From: Atrina japonica
Lineage: Eukaryota; Mollusca; Bivalvia; Pterioida; Pinnidae
DNA length: 64,000 nt
Direction of reading: 5' to 3'
NCBI GenBank assembly: GCA_030159075.1
Contig: BROG01000443.1
Coordinates: 372,001-436,000, forward strand
Shown: positions 43,311 through 57,631 of the stretch, one piece after another
Numbering within the stretch: the stretch's first letter is position 1
Layout of the letters: each line of letters begins with the position of its first letter
The notes under the pieces: generated by a model
The model's database searches: none
What the model saw: only the letters and a program-made list of their open reading frames with translations
Told to the model about the DNA's origin: nothing
Translations under genes and position numbers: made by a program

Positions 43311-45270
43311 ATTTGACATGAACAGAACCCTTCTACAGGTGTACACTGCTATATAAAGTAACGTGACCTGGTAAGGTCAAATGACGCAGCGCCCCCTGTC
43401 ACATATCAGTTAGACATGTTGAATCAGACCGCATACATAGTCTATTTATCCAAGAAATCGCTCGAGATTTTCCATAGAAGTTAAAACATGATGAATAGCG
43501 CTCCGATCGTCTCCTTCAGCAATATGCAACTCCTTTCCCATCTCAGCATTGACAGTCTCTAGCCAGGTTGACAGCATCTTGTAAACAAATATCTGTCAAA
43601 TTCAACATTTATGACTGTTCCCTCATAACATGCCGCTTACACCACCCAAAAAATCAAGCTTGCTTGCCGTTAATGCCAGTAATCTCCCTTTAATCACAAG
43701 TGCTGTAGGCTTAACGTGCGTAAATCTTGTCTCATATTATGATACTATTGAATATCTTTTTGATTATCTATTTTTATCTTTTATATTTCATATATTATAA
43801 TGTTATTATAACTATTGATTTCAAATATTTTTATTATATATTGATATTTATTTTCTGTTATCTTATCTATGACTATTAATTATTTCCTTCATTATCGATT
43901 AATTTTAATTATCACTAAAAAATATCGATAATTTTGAGTACTCTATTAAATTATTGGTTTTTCTTAATTATTCTTTTAATTGTATGTTTTGAGTTGATGC
44001 AAATATGTTCATATCATATTGACATTAAAACGGAAATTGATATTATTTGTTAATTGGCAATCCCTGGATAGGGCATTAAAACAAAAATGTACCCAACCGT
44101 GAAAAATGTACCCCGCCGTGAAAATGTACCAACTATGACCCAATTATATAGTAATTTTGTGTTGCTACTACTGCTTCGTTCCATGTTACTCTTATAAAGT
44201 AAACGTATAACCCTCTTGATAGTACATTTATTTCATATCAATATTATGCATTATATGCATTGGAAAGCTGTCACAAGCAATAAGTCAGTTTTCCCCATAA
44301 TTATGAAGGGATAAATCTGGTTCTAATAAGTGGCCTTAATATCTTTAATATTAATTTTGCAACTATCCATTCAGGGACAAGGCAATCATTACTCCACTAT
44401 TAGAATGGAATATAGCGAAGAAGTAACAATGGATATACGAAACTCCATGTCCATTAGAATACGACAAATTAGATACAACAACGGTATAACCGTGAATACT
44501 AAATGCAAATCACAAACGGTATTGGACCAAGTGTCCGGGAGGAGTCAGCGTCGCCTGTCAGAATGCCACACCCGTCGCCAATGTTCCATAGAAAGGTGAC
44601 CAGTCAACTTTAGATCTGATTTGTGTATCGTAGTGCTCCAGAATGCTGTCTAAGTTCCCCGTATCGACCATAAAACTTCATTCGATTTCAAGTGTTCAAC
44701 AACGTATTCCTGTTTCAGTGGTTTACTGGCGAGTTGCAATCAACTTCTAGATACGCTAAAAAGAATTCACGTAGCAGAAGTTGGTTTTGACTTTTTTACA
44801 GCAGGAATTGGGCATAAACATATTCCCGCGGAAAACTAATCTGGTTTTGTGAGATAGCTTTCATGTTTACCTGAGGAATGCCGGCGGTTTCCCCCGGGTA
44901 TATTGTAACCAGGTAGTCTTCCCCGCAACTAAATTGACCGCCATCATATAACTGACGGATTGTGTATTCTAACAAACAATATCTTAGTCGACTTCACAAG
45001 CCACAGTTTCTTTAGAGTATGAATAATGGAGACCGTATCGATTTGTAATGATGAGCATAAAAATACATATGAATAACATTTATTTCCTTTAAGAAGTAAA
45101 TATTTCATGAGGAGGAATTATAAAGAAGAAATGAACATGAATTTAGCATACATATGATCCAAAATCCACTACATCCTTTGGATCTACAATATATGCCGAC
45201 AAGTTGTCATGGACCTTGTTTCACATGGTTATCATTAATTCGTACTTCGTTTTGATAATACACAATACCA

Positions 45271-45316
45271 TACATACATACATACATACATACATACATA
45301 CATACACATACATACA

Positions 45317-45350
<34 letters not shown>

Positions 45351-45390
45351 CATACATACATACATACAAAACAAAACAAAACAAAACACA
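45271..45390. repeat. (CATA)n followed by (AAAAC)n
   Basis: CATA tetranucleotides, then a short AAAAC pentanucleotide run. Confidence 0.95.
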
Positions 45391-45699
45391 AGATATAGTG
45401 AGGGTCGGGTCTGTTTTATAAATGGCGTATATAGAAATAAACCACGGCGAAATTTGAATTATTTTTGTATTTTGAAGTCAGCGAATAATACATTTGTCCA
45501 ATGACTACATGTTTCAATACCCAAGATATTGAGTTTCGTTCCCTGTTCCATCTGTGGTTGTTAGATCGTTTCATCTATTTGTGACTTTTTGTCTTTAATT
45601 CTATATACTTTAGCTTCGATTGATGTTTGTCATCACATTATCACATTGATCATAAATAGATATAGAAAACTAAACCGCATACTTTTAAACTAAGTTTCC

Positions 45700-46045
45700 T
45701 GGAAGTCGGACATTAAGCAGATACCGTCAGGCATGACACTGACTACTTGCGGACACCTGGTCCAATCCCATTTTGGATTCACAATTGTTCTTCGTGTAGA
45801 GATCGTTTTTATAGCTAATTTGTCGTATTCTAATGGACTTGCATTTGTCGTATAATTGACTTGTTCGATGGAGGTTGTTGAGACGTCTGTACCAATTATG
45901 ACGAGGATTCGTTCCTCACGTATTTCATTTTAATTTGACTGTGGACTCACGGTGGGTGTGATCGGTCAACAGGGGATGCTTACTCCTCCATGGCACCTGA
46001 TCCCACCTCTTGATTTCAAGTGGTCCGTGCTTGTCCATATTACGG
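45700..46045 (-). repeat. Dispersed repeat family A with a related left part
   Basis: Reverse-oriented family A (GGATGCTTACTCCTCCATGG) joined to a part reading TGCGGACACCTGGTCCAAT, a phrase also found diverged at 38690-38780 and 44520-44590. Confidence 0.65.
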
Positions 46046-46049
46046 TCGC

Positions 46050-48655
46050 AATTGACAATTCAATTGATTTATAACTTTATAACATATGCATTTCCCTATT
46101 ATTAACACGGGTAATTTTATTGAAATTTGTTTTTTTATTTCTAATTTTGACTATTAAATGCCGGCATATAATATAACAGGTAAAAAAATTGTATCCTTTT
46201 TTACTACTTAGATTGATACACGAAAGAGATAAAAGATAACAGGCATAAAGCGGGGGACGTAGAGTTTTTTCCTCTTTTTTGGAGGGCGGGGTGAAAATAG
46301 TTCTGTGTAAAGAATTAGATATCATCGATGATTAAATTTCCAGATATAAGATATATGAAAATCGTATACATTTTGATCCAATGCAAATTTTATTTACAAA
46401 TAAATTTTCATATTCATAAATGCTGAGAAATCGCAAACGATAATTTCTTGATCGATAAGTAGGACAAACAATTTAGACATGAACTGAAATAAAACAAAGC
46501 ATAGTCAAAAGCCATATAATAAAAAAATACAGACAAAGCCAGGGTAGATCCAGGATTTAAAGTTTAAGGGAGGAAAAAGTAAATGAATGTTTTCGCCGAG
46601 CGTAGCGATGCGCGAAAATTTTTGTAGCTTATTTTTATTATGTTCCTGTTTTATTACAGTGGCGGATTCAAAGGGGCGTAAAAGGGTTTTGAGCGAACGC
46701 CTAAGTATAGATGTATAAATAGTATAAATGAACTCAAAAGCCCAGAAGATGACAATAATGCAGGCAGGCAGACAAACAGACATTCAAAGTTGATGAGAAC
46801 AAAGAAAGAAAGAAAGAGCGGAATTGTTCAGTATTGATTAACATGTTTTGATGCTGTATTGAAGCTTTAATATAACATTCAATTAATGATACCCCGAAGG
46901 CCCTCCATAATAACCTGAACACAGTTTTTCGCTGTTTCACGTTTATAAAATCAATTAGATCAATGTAAATGCATTATTGATTTCGTTCAAATGTCGCGCA
47001 TTATACCTGGGAATTACTTCAGTTGTGACAATTTTTCTGACGGATGGATATACCAGTCTTCAGTTGTGACAGTATTTCAGACAGATGGATATACCAGTTA
47101 AAAGGCATATATTTACATCAATTTGGTAGGGAAAATAATTCATCTTGAAGGTGAGAATAATTTTTTTCATTATTTCAGTCAGTTTTGTATACAACAAAAA
47201 TAATTTTTGGGTACGTACCCGTAATGAAATAACCTTGTTGAGAAATGACGTGATCTCATACCCACATTATCACTCAATTCTTCTACCCTACTTGAAGTAG
47301 ATCCAAGTGACCAGTTCCACTCGACTGAATTTGTAAACAAACCCTAAAACATTCCTATGGTACAGCCGATCTTGTCTATAAAGGCCAGTCAAGGAAGCGG
47401 CAAAATAGCCGTTATAGACAGGTTGCCTTTATAAAGGTTTATTCATTATAGAAAATCGAACAAATGTTATTTTTGAGTTACCTTTATAGGCAGGTGCCCT
47501 TTATACAGGTATGGTCATTAATTCACGATCACTATATAATGATTTGCATTATCCGTTATGACAATTATTGTTTTCATATAGATTGATCAGTGTACATGAA
47601 ATTATTCTTTTGATTTTTCCTCATGTATATGTTGGCATCATCATTATACCAAATGAAGTAGTATATCGTTATTAAGACAATCACTTTGAAATATTAGTAG
47701 CGAGATAGTATCTCCCTAAGGGTTTGGACTTATATAATATTTATTAATAAATTTTCAAACACTAATTATCTATGGTTTATAAATGCGTGATAGTCACTGA
47801 AGCAACGCGGGGCTTTTAGATGAAGTTCTATTAATAATAGTGCGGTGTTATGGGGTTAAATCTATAATCGGTGATACCTGTATTAGCACATAAAGGAATA
47901 TGCTTTTTTGTTTGTTAAAAACGGTTCTGATTATTTTACAGATGTAGACAATTCACTGTTGTACAAAAAGAAAAAAAAAACATATCAAATGGACACCAAT
48001 GCTTCCACTGGAAAATTTTTAATTTTGTCATAACCACTGAGTACTATAAAGGGTTCCAAGTATAAATTATTTCATTATCTGTAATTTTCCCTTTTATGTA
48101 TATTTCTTATGTATATTATAGTCGACAGAAAACCGATTACAAAGTTATCCACATTGAACTAAATGATTATCATCATTAGCTGTTTTATTCTTTTCATATA
48201 TTTTCAATTGAATAATTACATGTATGTATCTATTGGGAAGAATGGTGTGTCCGGTAGATTTGTACTTTCATTTTAAGCTTTGGACGCCTTGCAAATGTTC
48301 ATTAATAACAGGCCGAATTCTTGAGAAGATGGTACCCATAAACTTTGAACAAATAACTCTCATTGTCCCCGATGTTTACGACTGCTTTGCAATTTTTTAT
48401 CAAGGAGCTCGAGTTTTAATATAACAACAAGGCCTTATTCTATTGTCTTAATTTCAACATATAATTTAAGTTAAATTACTAACCTTATTTTACACATGTC
48501 TTGGTTCCAGTCTCTATGTATAATGGTAATCCTTTGATTTAAGACAGACTCTGTAAAATATTCATTTCGAACACGTCTATATAAAAAATCTCAGTTAGTC
48601 TAATTGACAGAAACGATATCGTCTTGAGCATTATAACTTTGGTATTATGTTTATA
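46050..48655. other. Stretch without a supported gene
   Basis: Short partial repeats only: a family B fragment near 46170-46260, a two-unit 40-bp duplication (GACGGATGGATATACCAGT) at about 47025-47100, and a diverged CAGTAAAACC-type element near 47345-47515. Confidence 0.5.
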
Positions 48656-48656
48656 A

Positions 48657-49125
48657 TATTTATACCAAAGTATAAATCAATAGAATGTCCAGGACATAGA
48701 TACAAATCCGGTAAAAACGGACAAACACGGACCTCTGGAAACCAAGAGGTGGGATCAGGTGCCATGGAGGAGTAAGCATCCCCTGTCGACCGGTCACACC
48801 CGCTGTGAGTCCACAGTCAAGTCCAATGAAACACGTGAGGAGTGTATCCTCGTCACAATTGGTACAGACGTCTCAACAACCGCCAACGAAAAGGCAACTC
48901 AACATTTCACTTAGTGAAACAGAGTAATCGCAAACAAGACTATTATACCGACCATAAAATTTGTGGAACGTTGACATTAAACGCGGTTTTCGATATCTCT
49001 GTGTCAATAATTTGTCAGTGAGTAGTTTACCTCTGTATATGAAATCTTCATATGTTGTACACGCCCTGGCATATCGGATCATTTGTGAAATATAAACTCC
49101 ATATGCGGGTGACTGAGGGATATTG
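48657..49125 (+). repeat. Dispersed repeat family A, best-preserved copy
   Basis: Runs from ACCAAAGTATAAATCAATAG through CTGTCGACCGGTCACACCC to CATATGCGGGTGACTGAGGG with little loss; useful as the family reference. Confidence 0.85.
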
Positions 49126-49462
49126 TTATGTTCTACTGGAAAAGATAAGTGTATTACTAACGGAGAAACCTCTCGTTATGTACAAGAGGTAAAATATTTG
49201 TTACATACGACTGAAACACTCGTTAGCTAAAATGGTAAATCGTAACGTTTCTCACTTACAAAGAAACCCCCTGAATGGTTTGGTGTCAAGGCGAAACATT
49301 ACTTACTTACGGAAAATCCCCAGTCATGGTCTGGTGGTAAGACGGAACATTTCTTACTTACGAAGAAACCCCATAATGGTCTGGTGGTAAGGCGGTACTT
49401 TCTTACTTACGGAGAAACCCCTCGTTATAATCTAGGGGTAAAGCGGTACTGTTATTATGGTC
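49126..49462. repeat. Degenerate minisatellite of about 53 bp
   Basis: Units contain TTTCTTACTTACGGAGAAAC and GGTCTGGTGGTAAGGCGG, drifting at both ends; about six units. Confidence 0.8.
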
Positions 49463-50039
49463 AAGAAAAACATTGCATTACTGACTTTATCGTAACTTGA
49501 TGATCGATAACTCATATTACAAAGTCATTTAAAATTCTACCATTGTGAAGCTACCTGTTGTTGTATGTCGATGCCTTAGTAACCGAATCTTTCCGATTTG
49601 TCATACAATATGTACCGTTTACAATAGCATATAAATTGTTCGTTTGATACTATTTTTGTTTCTTGTGAATTTCCTGATATAATACGCGCCTTTAATAAAT
49701 AACTAGTTATTACAGATGCATATAGAAATTCAGTTGATTCAAAGCAATGCTTTTTGAAATGAAATAGTGACTCAGTAAGTTAATCCATTTTGAAATGAAT
49801 TCGTGACTCAGTAAGCTTATAATACCGTCAACACAATATTCAAGTATTGTTTCCCTCATAAGTTTCAGAAATCAATAGTTTCATTTAATGTCTTTTGTGA
49901 TGTAATTTAATAATACCGTCGCGGCATGAGATAGAAAGATATTGTTTTGCTATTGTGTAGCATTCTAATTATTGTTCTGCTGCTATCGAAATTTCAATAC
50001 CTAACAAGCTGTAAAATAACGAACAACATCACAACTATT

Positions 50040-50042
50040 GTT

Positions 50043-50078
<36 letters not shown>

Positions 50079-50410
50079 TAATCAACATCATCATAAACAT
50101 CATCAGCATCATCAACACCACCACCAACTTCTTCATCATCATCATCATCATCATCAAACATCATCACCATTATCATCATCATCATCATCATCATCATCGA
50201 ACATCATCAAAACATCACCACCATCATCGTCATCGGTATCGTCATCGGTATCATCGTCCTCTTATCATCATCATCAACATCATCAGCATCACCACTGCCA
50301 CCACCACCACCTCCATCTTCATCATCATCGTCATCATCATCATCATCATCACCATCAAACATCATCATCAACATCTTCATCATCAAACATTACCATCATC
50401 ATCGTCATTT
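50040..50410. repeat. (CAT)n trinucleotide region
   Basis: About 370 bp of ATC/CAT/CAC triplets. The plus-strand frame is open (Ser/His-rich) only because of the repeat. Confidence 0.95.
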
Positions 50411-51634
50411 TTCTATGCTGCTACGTGTTTTTATTATTATTATGGGATTTAACTTTTCTTCCTAGAATTTAAAAAATCGATATTCCTAGCTAAATGTAGG
50501 AGTATCAATTTCTATTCCAATTTCTTTCCATTTTATTTGAGATAAATAAAGAAGAAATGATACACTGACAGAATAATGTTGTAGATTGAAAAATAATGTT
50601 GTTCCCGTTTGGAGCCTCAAATTTTGCCATTCACATTTTGTTGAGTTGATGAAGTGAATTAATGTCTCGATAGTTCCATTAATGTTTCCGGCAATTCAAA
50701 GATGCCTTAAGTCAACTAGTGGGATTTATAAGATATTTCCGTCAGAAAAGCTTAGCATTAAAATGTATAATCATTAAGTTTTTTTGTCACGATAGTCGTT
50801 TGCACGTTAGTATTGACAGTAATGCTGCTTTTTATTTTCTTTAACATCTAAGTCAATAGTATCGTATATATGTAATGTAAGCATTAAAAACATAAAAACA
50901 AAGTAATAGTTAAATAAGTGGCCACAACTCATCAATAAGATTCCGTCAGCTAAACTCGACTTTATGATAGATATATAGTTCCGAAAGAGAAAGTCGTTTA
51001 AACCTAGTTCACATCAGCCTTGCGATTTCTTTGATCATACGATTTGGCAGTCCTAGGGTGTAGTAGACAATTCGCACGTGTCTCTATGTAGCCGCGCGTC
51101 TGCCCTGCGTACTCAATAAATTGCAAAGAAAATGTACATGTCGAAAATTCAGTTGGCGACGTTGCGAGAGCTGTGCGTCTTTGCGAATTTGAACGGAGGT
51201 CTTGAGGCTGTTTTACGGAACCCATTTATTTTCCTCAAAAAATTATCGTGGATATGTGTACGGCTGCTGCAAGGCTGATTTGAACTAAACTTTATACAAA
51301 GCTAAACGCATTGCAAAAAATCGAAAGTTACCACTGTAAAATGATGATTATTTTAGCTTTGAGGGAGGTTAGAATTGAATTGGAACCATACATACGAAAT
51401 ACTAGTATGAAATACTAATATTTGTTATACGATGCTCAATTTCACAATATTGAAGATGGATTTTGCCTGTCAGTAACAAGTCATTGTAGTTGATGGAAAT
51501 GATGCGAGAATGATTGAAACAGTCACTTGAAAATAAAAGCCAAACTTGTCTACCAGTTGATGCATAAGAACTATAATGTGGCGATCAACTAAAATATTAT
51601 ATCGACCTTCCTCCATAGTGGTAACCATTAAGAG

Positions 51635-51730
51635 ATCCTTAACTCATTAACCCCTAAAAACAATGGACTCTTCTGTACATCAATGACTTAGACTAGTCCA
51701 AATGTGTCTTTAGGGGTGAATGAGTAAATA
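51635..51730. mobile_element. Small MITE, second copy (see 29980-30068)
   Basis: Inverted ends AACTCATTAACCCCTAAAAA and TTAGGGGTGAATGAGT; centre GACTAGTCCAAATGTG. Confidence 0.75.
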
Positions 51731-51994
51731 AATGCAGTAAAGAAGTACGGTAGATAAATGTTAAAAGTTAAAAGGAAAGTCTTGTACTTAATAGAATTAT
51801 TACTTCGACAATGAATAATGAAATACATCTACGACAGTTAAAGCATTTCATGTTAATTATTTAAAGTGCCAGTCATTTTCCGGAATGGACTAAAGGACAA
51901 CAAAACAAAACATTAAAGGTTCTGGATTGTGTCAATCGATCATAGTAACATTGAAAATACAACAAACACAAATAAAATTCAAAAGAAAGAAGTC

Positions 51995-53670
51995 CATGGG
52001 CCACATCGCTCACCTGAACTGTGTTGGTGTCTCACAAACATTCATGGGAATCTCAATTTACAAATTATTATAACACTCTTTCAATTCCTTGTGAGTGGAG
52101 GAAACTTAAAAATGATTGAAAATTCATGCAGCAGTTGTGGAGAAAATGTTCAAGAGGGGTACCCACTGAGGCCTCTTTTGTCCCACTCTTGATCCATCCC
52201 TGGGCCGATCTGGCCAAAATGAACAAACATGATAGTGGACTTAGAGTATTTGATTCCTTTAAAGTTTCATTAAAATCCCTTCAGCGATTTGAAGAAGAAG
52301 CCGTAAGAGTGAAAATTATACCCCCTTCATTTTTGCAGTCTTAAAAAATTCATAAAAAATTTCAAAGTACGAAATTTCAGCAAAATTCTTTCAGGAAAAC
52401 TTTCCCCTAGCAAAACACAGGTAAAACACATAAAATGAATTCAACATAATGGAGAAGTGGAGAAAATCAAAGAAATCATACAAAAATGAATGAAAAGACC
52501 TTTCCCCCCGATTTCTACGAAATTAACTAACTTGAATTATTCATCTATGTAGATCCCTCAGATATGATTATTTTTTTAATCCATGCACCGGTTCTGGAGA
52601 AGATATTTTAAATATTGGTACCGCCCGGGGCCTCTTTTGCCCCACCCTGTAACTACTCCTAGATTGTTCGGGCCGAAATAAACAAACTCAAAATCCCTCT
52701 AGCGGTTTTGTAGAAGAAGCTGACAGTGTGAAATAATGAACCCCTTTCTGTCATTTTTCAATCTTAAAAAATCCATAAAAAGTTCAAAAACTTATATTTC
52801 AGCAAGATTCTTAGAGTAAAGTATTAACCTACTACATACTACAGGTAAACACATAAAATGAATGCATCATAATGAATGAAAGAGGAGAAAATAAAAGAAT
52901 CATACAAAAATGAATGAAAATGCCTCAAAAATTAATTTTTCCATTTCTACGAAATTAACAAACTTAAATTATACATCTATGTAGATCCATCAGACATAAT
53001 TAGTTTTTCAATCTAAGCAGCGGTTCTGGAGGAGACGATATTTTAAACATGAGTACCCCCTGGGGCCTCTTTTGCTCCATCCTGGATCCATTCTTTGGTT
53101 GATTGGGCTGAAATAAGCAAACTTTGTAGGGGGTCCTTGGGTTCTTGCATCCTATAAAGTTTTATCAAAATCCCTTTTGCGGTTTTAAGGAGGAAGCTGA
53201 CAGTGTGAAAAATTACCCCCCCTCATTTTTGCAATCTTAATAAATTTATAAATAGTTCAAAAACTTAAATTTCTGCAAAATTCTTTCAGGAAAGCATTGA
53301 TCTACCAAACTGCGGGTTAAAGACATAAAATGAATGCATCATAATGAATAAAAGGGGATAAAATATAAGAAATCATACAAAAATGAACGAAAATAACGAT
53401 GTGTAAAAAGACGTCAAAAACGCGTCAAACATTTAATTTACGATTTCTATAAACGAATTTGAGTCGTACACATATGTAGATCACTCAGATGCAATTAGTT
53501 TTTCAATTCATGCAGTGCTTCTGGAGAAGAGGATTTTTGATAGGGATATCCCTGAGGCCTCTTTTACCCCATCCTGGATCTGCCACTGGGCCGATCTGGC
53601 CAAAATGAAGAAAATGGAAGAGGACCTTGAATACTTGCTTCCTACAAAGTTTCATCAAAATCAAATCTAC
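51995..53670. repeat. Tandem array of about 430-490-bp units, nearly four copies
   Basis: Unit starts are marked by CATGCAGCAGTTGTGGAGAA-like text at about 52124, 52585, 53017 and 53510, each followed by a GGCCTCTTTTG phrase and GCCGATCTGGCCAAAATGAA-like text. Starts with ATCGCTCACCTGAACTG. Related to 180-480. Confidence 0.85.
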
Positions 53671-53854
53671 AACATACAAAAACATACACACAAATCACAT
53701 GAAACGGAAAAAAATGGATATAGGTTCTGAGTTCTGATCCCGGTCGCACAGATAGAGATGAAAGGTTTTATACAATGCAAATGACAATAGATGTAGATGA
53801 TACAAGAAGTAAAGAAAGATACCGTGATATATACAGCACAGATATTACTGCAAA

Positions 53855-53857
<3 letters not shown>

Positions 53858-53951
<94 letters not shown>
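53858..53951. repeat. (CA)n-(AT)n microsatellite
   Basis: CA run passing into a short AT run. Confidence 0.95.
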
Positions 53952-53953
<2 letters not shown>

Positions 53954-54522
53954 AAGCACTAAAATAATATTCACTATATACCGTACAATTTTATGAGGGT
54001 ATTTGTGAAACACCGACAACAAGGAAACAATAAACTGTTGTTTTATACACTAGTAAACAAGAATTAATGAAGATGTAAGCTAAAAGACACGCCATAAACT
54101 TACGTGCATGTAACACTGGTGTTGAGTCTTTGGCTGGATATACAGTGCATTAACCAGTATATTAACGTATTCATTACTCGTATTGAAACCAATTACATTG
54201 TATTTAAATTTACCCTTTTAATGGATAAAGGAGACTGCATTTATCTCAATTTCACATTTCTGTATAAGTAATGAGGCAGTTGCGAATTGATTTATCTTTC
54301 ATCTAGATTCATTTTGCTTTTTTTTCGCATTTGCAAATACAACAAGCTTACTGAAATTGATTTCGTTTGAATTATCTATAATAGATGTAGAAATTCATAC
54401 GTGCAAGTTGATTAAAGTGATAATCACAGCTAGATAACCGTGGTCTATCTGAGAAAAACAAATCATTAATATTTCATAAACATGATGGATAGAATAACAA
54501 AGACAGGTAAAGAGCTAGTGTT

Positions 54523-54629
<107 letters not shown>

Positions 54630-55551
54630 ATGGTAATTTGATAATTTCAATACATTCCGAATGCGCTATTTGGTTTGCAAAGTTCGGTTACATAAAGCAA
54701 ATTACAACTTAAGTTTTGAAACGTATATGAGAAATTATTAGGAATAGATATTTAAATAGTTAATGAAAAAATGAATACAAATTGACACAATGTGCAATAT
54801 AGGATGCATTGATATCTCTCGTAACGATACACACACCTATCCTTTACTGTACAGAACGTATCTAAAACGCATTTTAAAACATTCTGATATGACACCGATA
54901 ATTTTTCACTGCGGCTTTCTTGAATATAATGCCTATCGTATTTTACATAAATCAGGTTTTGTCAATAATTCTTAATGAAATGTCAACAAAACTACACGTG
55001 TTAATAATAATAATGCTTTTTATTTTTTTTCACGATCACGTCGTAACATACTAATTAATCAGAATGTATTGGCGATATAACACGCATTATTATTTATTCG
55101 AATTATCAAAGGAATAATAGTGAAATTTCAAACTTATTCCATGACGGTCATCATGTATATAAATTCACAGTGATTTTTAATATTCGGATCAGTATTGATC
55201 TTAAGAATGCTATTATGGTTACACATCAACTAAAAGGCATCAATGCGTATTGAAACTCGTTTTATTTTTCATTTGAAACCACATACAATATTTACACTTT
55301 TCAAATAAGTGGAATGATGGGACCAACTTAATTACTCCACTAAAATGAAATCATGACATTTTTAGCGATGTAAAGTGTTTCATGTACATGTTTATTTCAG
55401 TATGTAAATATCTTTATTACTTTGCCATGAATATTTACCATAAAGTTGAAATGGCTATTTTTTTTATCAGGAAAATTTCATTACACAAGTCAAATTGTAG
55501 TACAACGCATTTAGTGCAAATAACCAAACGTGTTCGTTGGTGTTGTTGATA

Positions 55552-55712
55552 TATTGTTGTTTAACGTCCCATTCAAGAATCTTTCAGTCATATGGAGACG
55601 TCACCAAATGCCGATGAAGGGCTTCAAATCTTGGTCTATGCTCGGCACTTACGGCCATTGAGCAGTGAGGGGTCTTTAACGTGTCGAAACCTTCTCTGAC
55701 ACGGCAAATGTG
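55552..55712 (-). mobile_element. tRNA-derived SINE, head missing
   Basis: Minus-strand copy with TTGTTTAACGTCCCATTCAA, ATATGGAGACGTCACCAAAT and CTTACGGCCATTGAGCAGTG; stops at ACACGG before the tRNA-like head. Confidence 0.8.
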
Positions 55713-55814
55713 TTCTTAAATTTTGTTCCAAATACGGAGAAAAAAACGGTATCAATGGTATTTATTCGTTAGCAAGGGAAGTTTAATCATTGCCCTCTAT
55801 ACTGATATTAAACG

Positions 55815-56720
55815 TTTTGTATGCATTTTATTTCATGTAAAACTTTTGTATCAGAAGTCTCTCTCAATATTAACACTTTTGTAACTGTACTGCCTTCAAT
55901 GTTTACAATGTATGTATCTTTACCTCTTTTAACAATGACACTTTTTGTCTTTAATTTCATAGATATTTTTACTTTTGTATCTGTATGTCCCCCAATTTTA
56001 ACACTTTTGTATCCGTACTTCTCTCAATGTTAACACGTATGTATCTGTACCTCCCTAAATCTCAACAATTTTGTTTCTGTACTTTTATCAATGCTATTAC
56101 TTGTGTATCTGTACTTCCCTCAATGTTAACGCGTTTGTATCTGTACGTAACTAAATCTCAACAATTTTGATTCTGTACTTCCCTAAAAGTTATTACTTTT
56201 GTACCTTTACTTTCCCCAATCTTGACACTTTCCATCCGTACTTCCCCCAGTGTTAACATTTTTGTATCTGTACTTCCCCAGTGTTAAAACTTTTGTTTCT
56301 GTACGTCCTGCAATGTTAACATGTTGTTATCTGTACTTAATTTAATACTTACTCTCTGGTAAAAGAAATAAAAGATAGATATATGTTCTTCGTTTGGTAT
56401 TAACACTTTGGTAAATGTAAATTAATCATCTTTTAATAATAGTTATTTGGTACATGTTTTTCATACAATGTTTACGATTTGGTGTTTGTACAGCCTTGGA
56501 AGTTTGTATGCCAATCGATATCAACACGTTGTTATCTGTACTTCATTCAAAGTAAATGACGGCAAATTCATTAAATGTTTTTTTATATCTGTACTTTTAT
56601 GTTGATAAATTGGTTTGTTTACTTACATCAATGTTGATATATCGCTGCTAGTTTTTCGCTAAATGTTACAAATTTAATATTTATACTTCCTGATCCTTCA
56701 TACTTAGACATTTTACTTAA
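55815..56720. repeat. 32-bp minisatellite, left part
   Basis: Units such as ACACTTTTGTATCTGTACTT plus CCCTCAATGTTA, about 25 diverged copies. Continues at 57310-57630 and 58000-58110 beyond two inserted repeats. Confidence 0.85.
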
Positions 56721-56792
56721 TATAAACACAGACGGGAAATTAGCAACTAAGCTATACGACAAACGCGACGATTTCGGCTTTCCCATCGTAAA

Positions 56793-57308
56793 TTTTCCAC
56801 ATTTAAGTAGTAATATCCCTCAGTCACCCGCATTTGGAGTTTATATTTCACAAATGATGCGATATGCCAGGGCGTGTCCAACATATGAAGATTTCATATA
56901 CAGAGGTAAAATACTCACTGACAAATTATTGACACAGGGATATCGAAAACCGCGTTTAATGTCAACGTTCCGCAAATTTTATGGTCGGTATAATAGTCTT
57001 GTTTGCGACTACTCTGTTTCACTAAAAAGGTCGGTATAATAGTCTTGTTTGCGACTACTCTGTTTCACTAAGTGAAATGTTGAGTTGCCTTTTCGTTGGC
57101 GGTTGTTGAGACGAGGATACACTCCTCACGTGTTTCATTGGATTTGACTGTGGACTCACGGCGGGTGTGACCGGTCGACAGGGGATGCTTGCTCCTCCAT
57201 GGCACCTGATCCCACCTCTTGGTTTCCAGAAGTCCGTGTTTGTCCCCTTTTTACCGGATTTGTATCTACGTCCTGGACATTCTATTGGTTTATACTTTGG
57301 TATCTGAA
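56793..57308 (-). repeat. Dispersed repeat family A inserted in the 32-bp array
   Basis: Reverse copy, unusually long because a 46-bp segment (GGTCGGTATAATAGTCTTGT onward) is duplicated at 56983-57072. Confidence 0.85.
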
Positions 57309-57309
57309 T

Positions 57310-57630
57310 TTTTTTTCATGTAAACACTTTGTTGTCTTTACGTCTATCAATATTAACATTTTGGCATCTGTAACTCTTTTTATGTTAACACTCTGCTCTA
57401 TATACCTTTTGCAATGTTAACACTTCGATGTCTGATCGTCTATCAATGTTAACCTGTTGTCATCTGTATCACTTGTAATGTTAATAATGTCCAATGTACT
57501 TTCTTCAATGTTAAAACTTTGTACGTTTATCAAAATCAACATGTTGGCATCTGTACCTCTTTTAATTTTAATATTATGTTCTATGTACTTCCTTCAACAT
57601 TTACACATGTTTCAACGCCTATCAACGTTA
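57310..57630. repeat. 32-bp minisatellite, middle part
   Basis: More diverged units (ATGTTAACACTTCGATGTCT) between the family A and family B insertions. Confidence 0.75.
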
Positions 57631-57631
57631 A

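Noticed and set aside
48873..49082. ORF with MIRYARACTTYEDFIYRG, also at 12349-12558 and 56854-57039
   Set aside because: Shared only because the DNA is family A repeat; starts and stops are not kept between copies and no protein family is recognisable.
50038..50472. 144-codon Ser/His-rich ORF
   Set aside because: Open only because it is made of CAT/CAC/ATC triplets; no splice signals or conserved domain.
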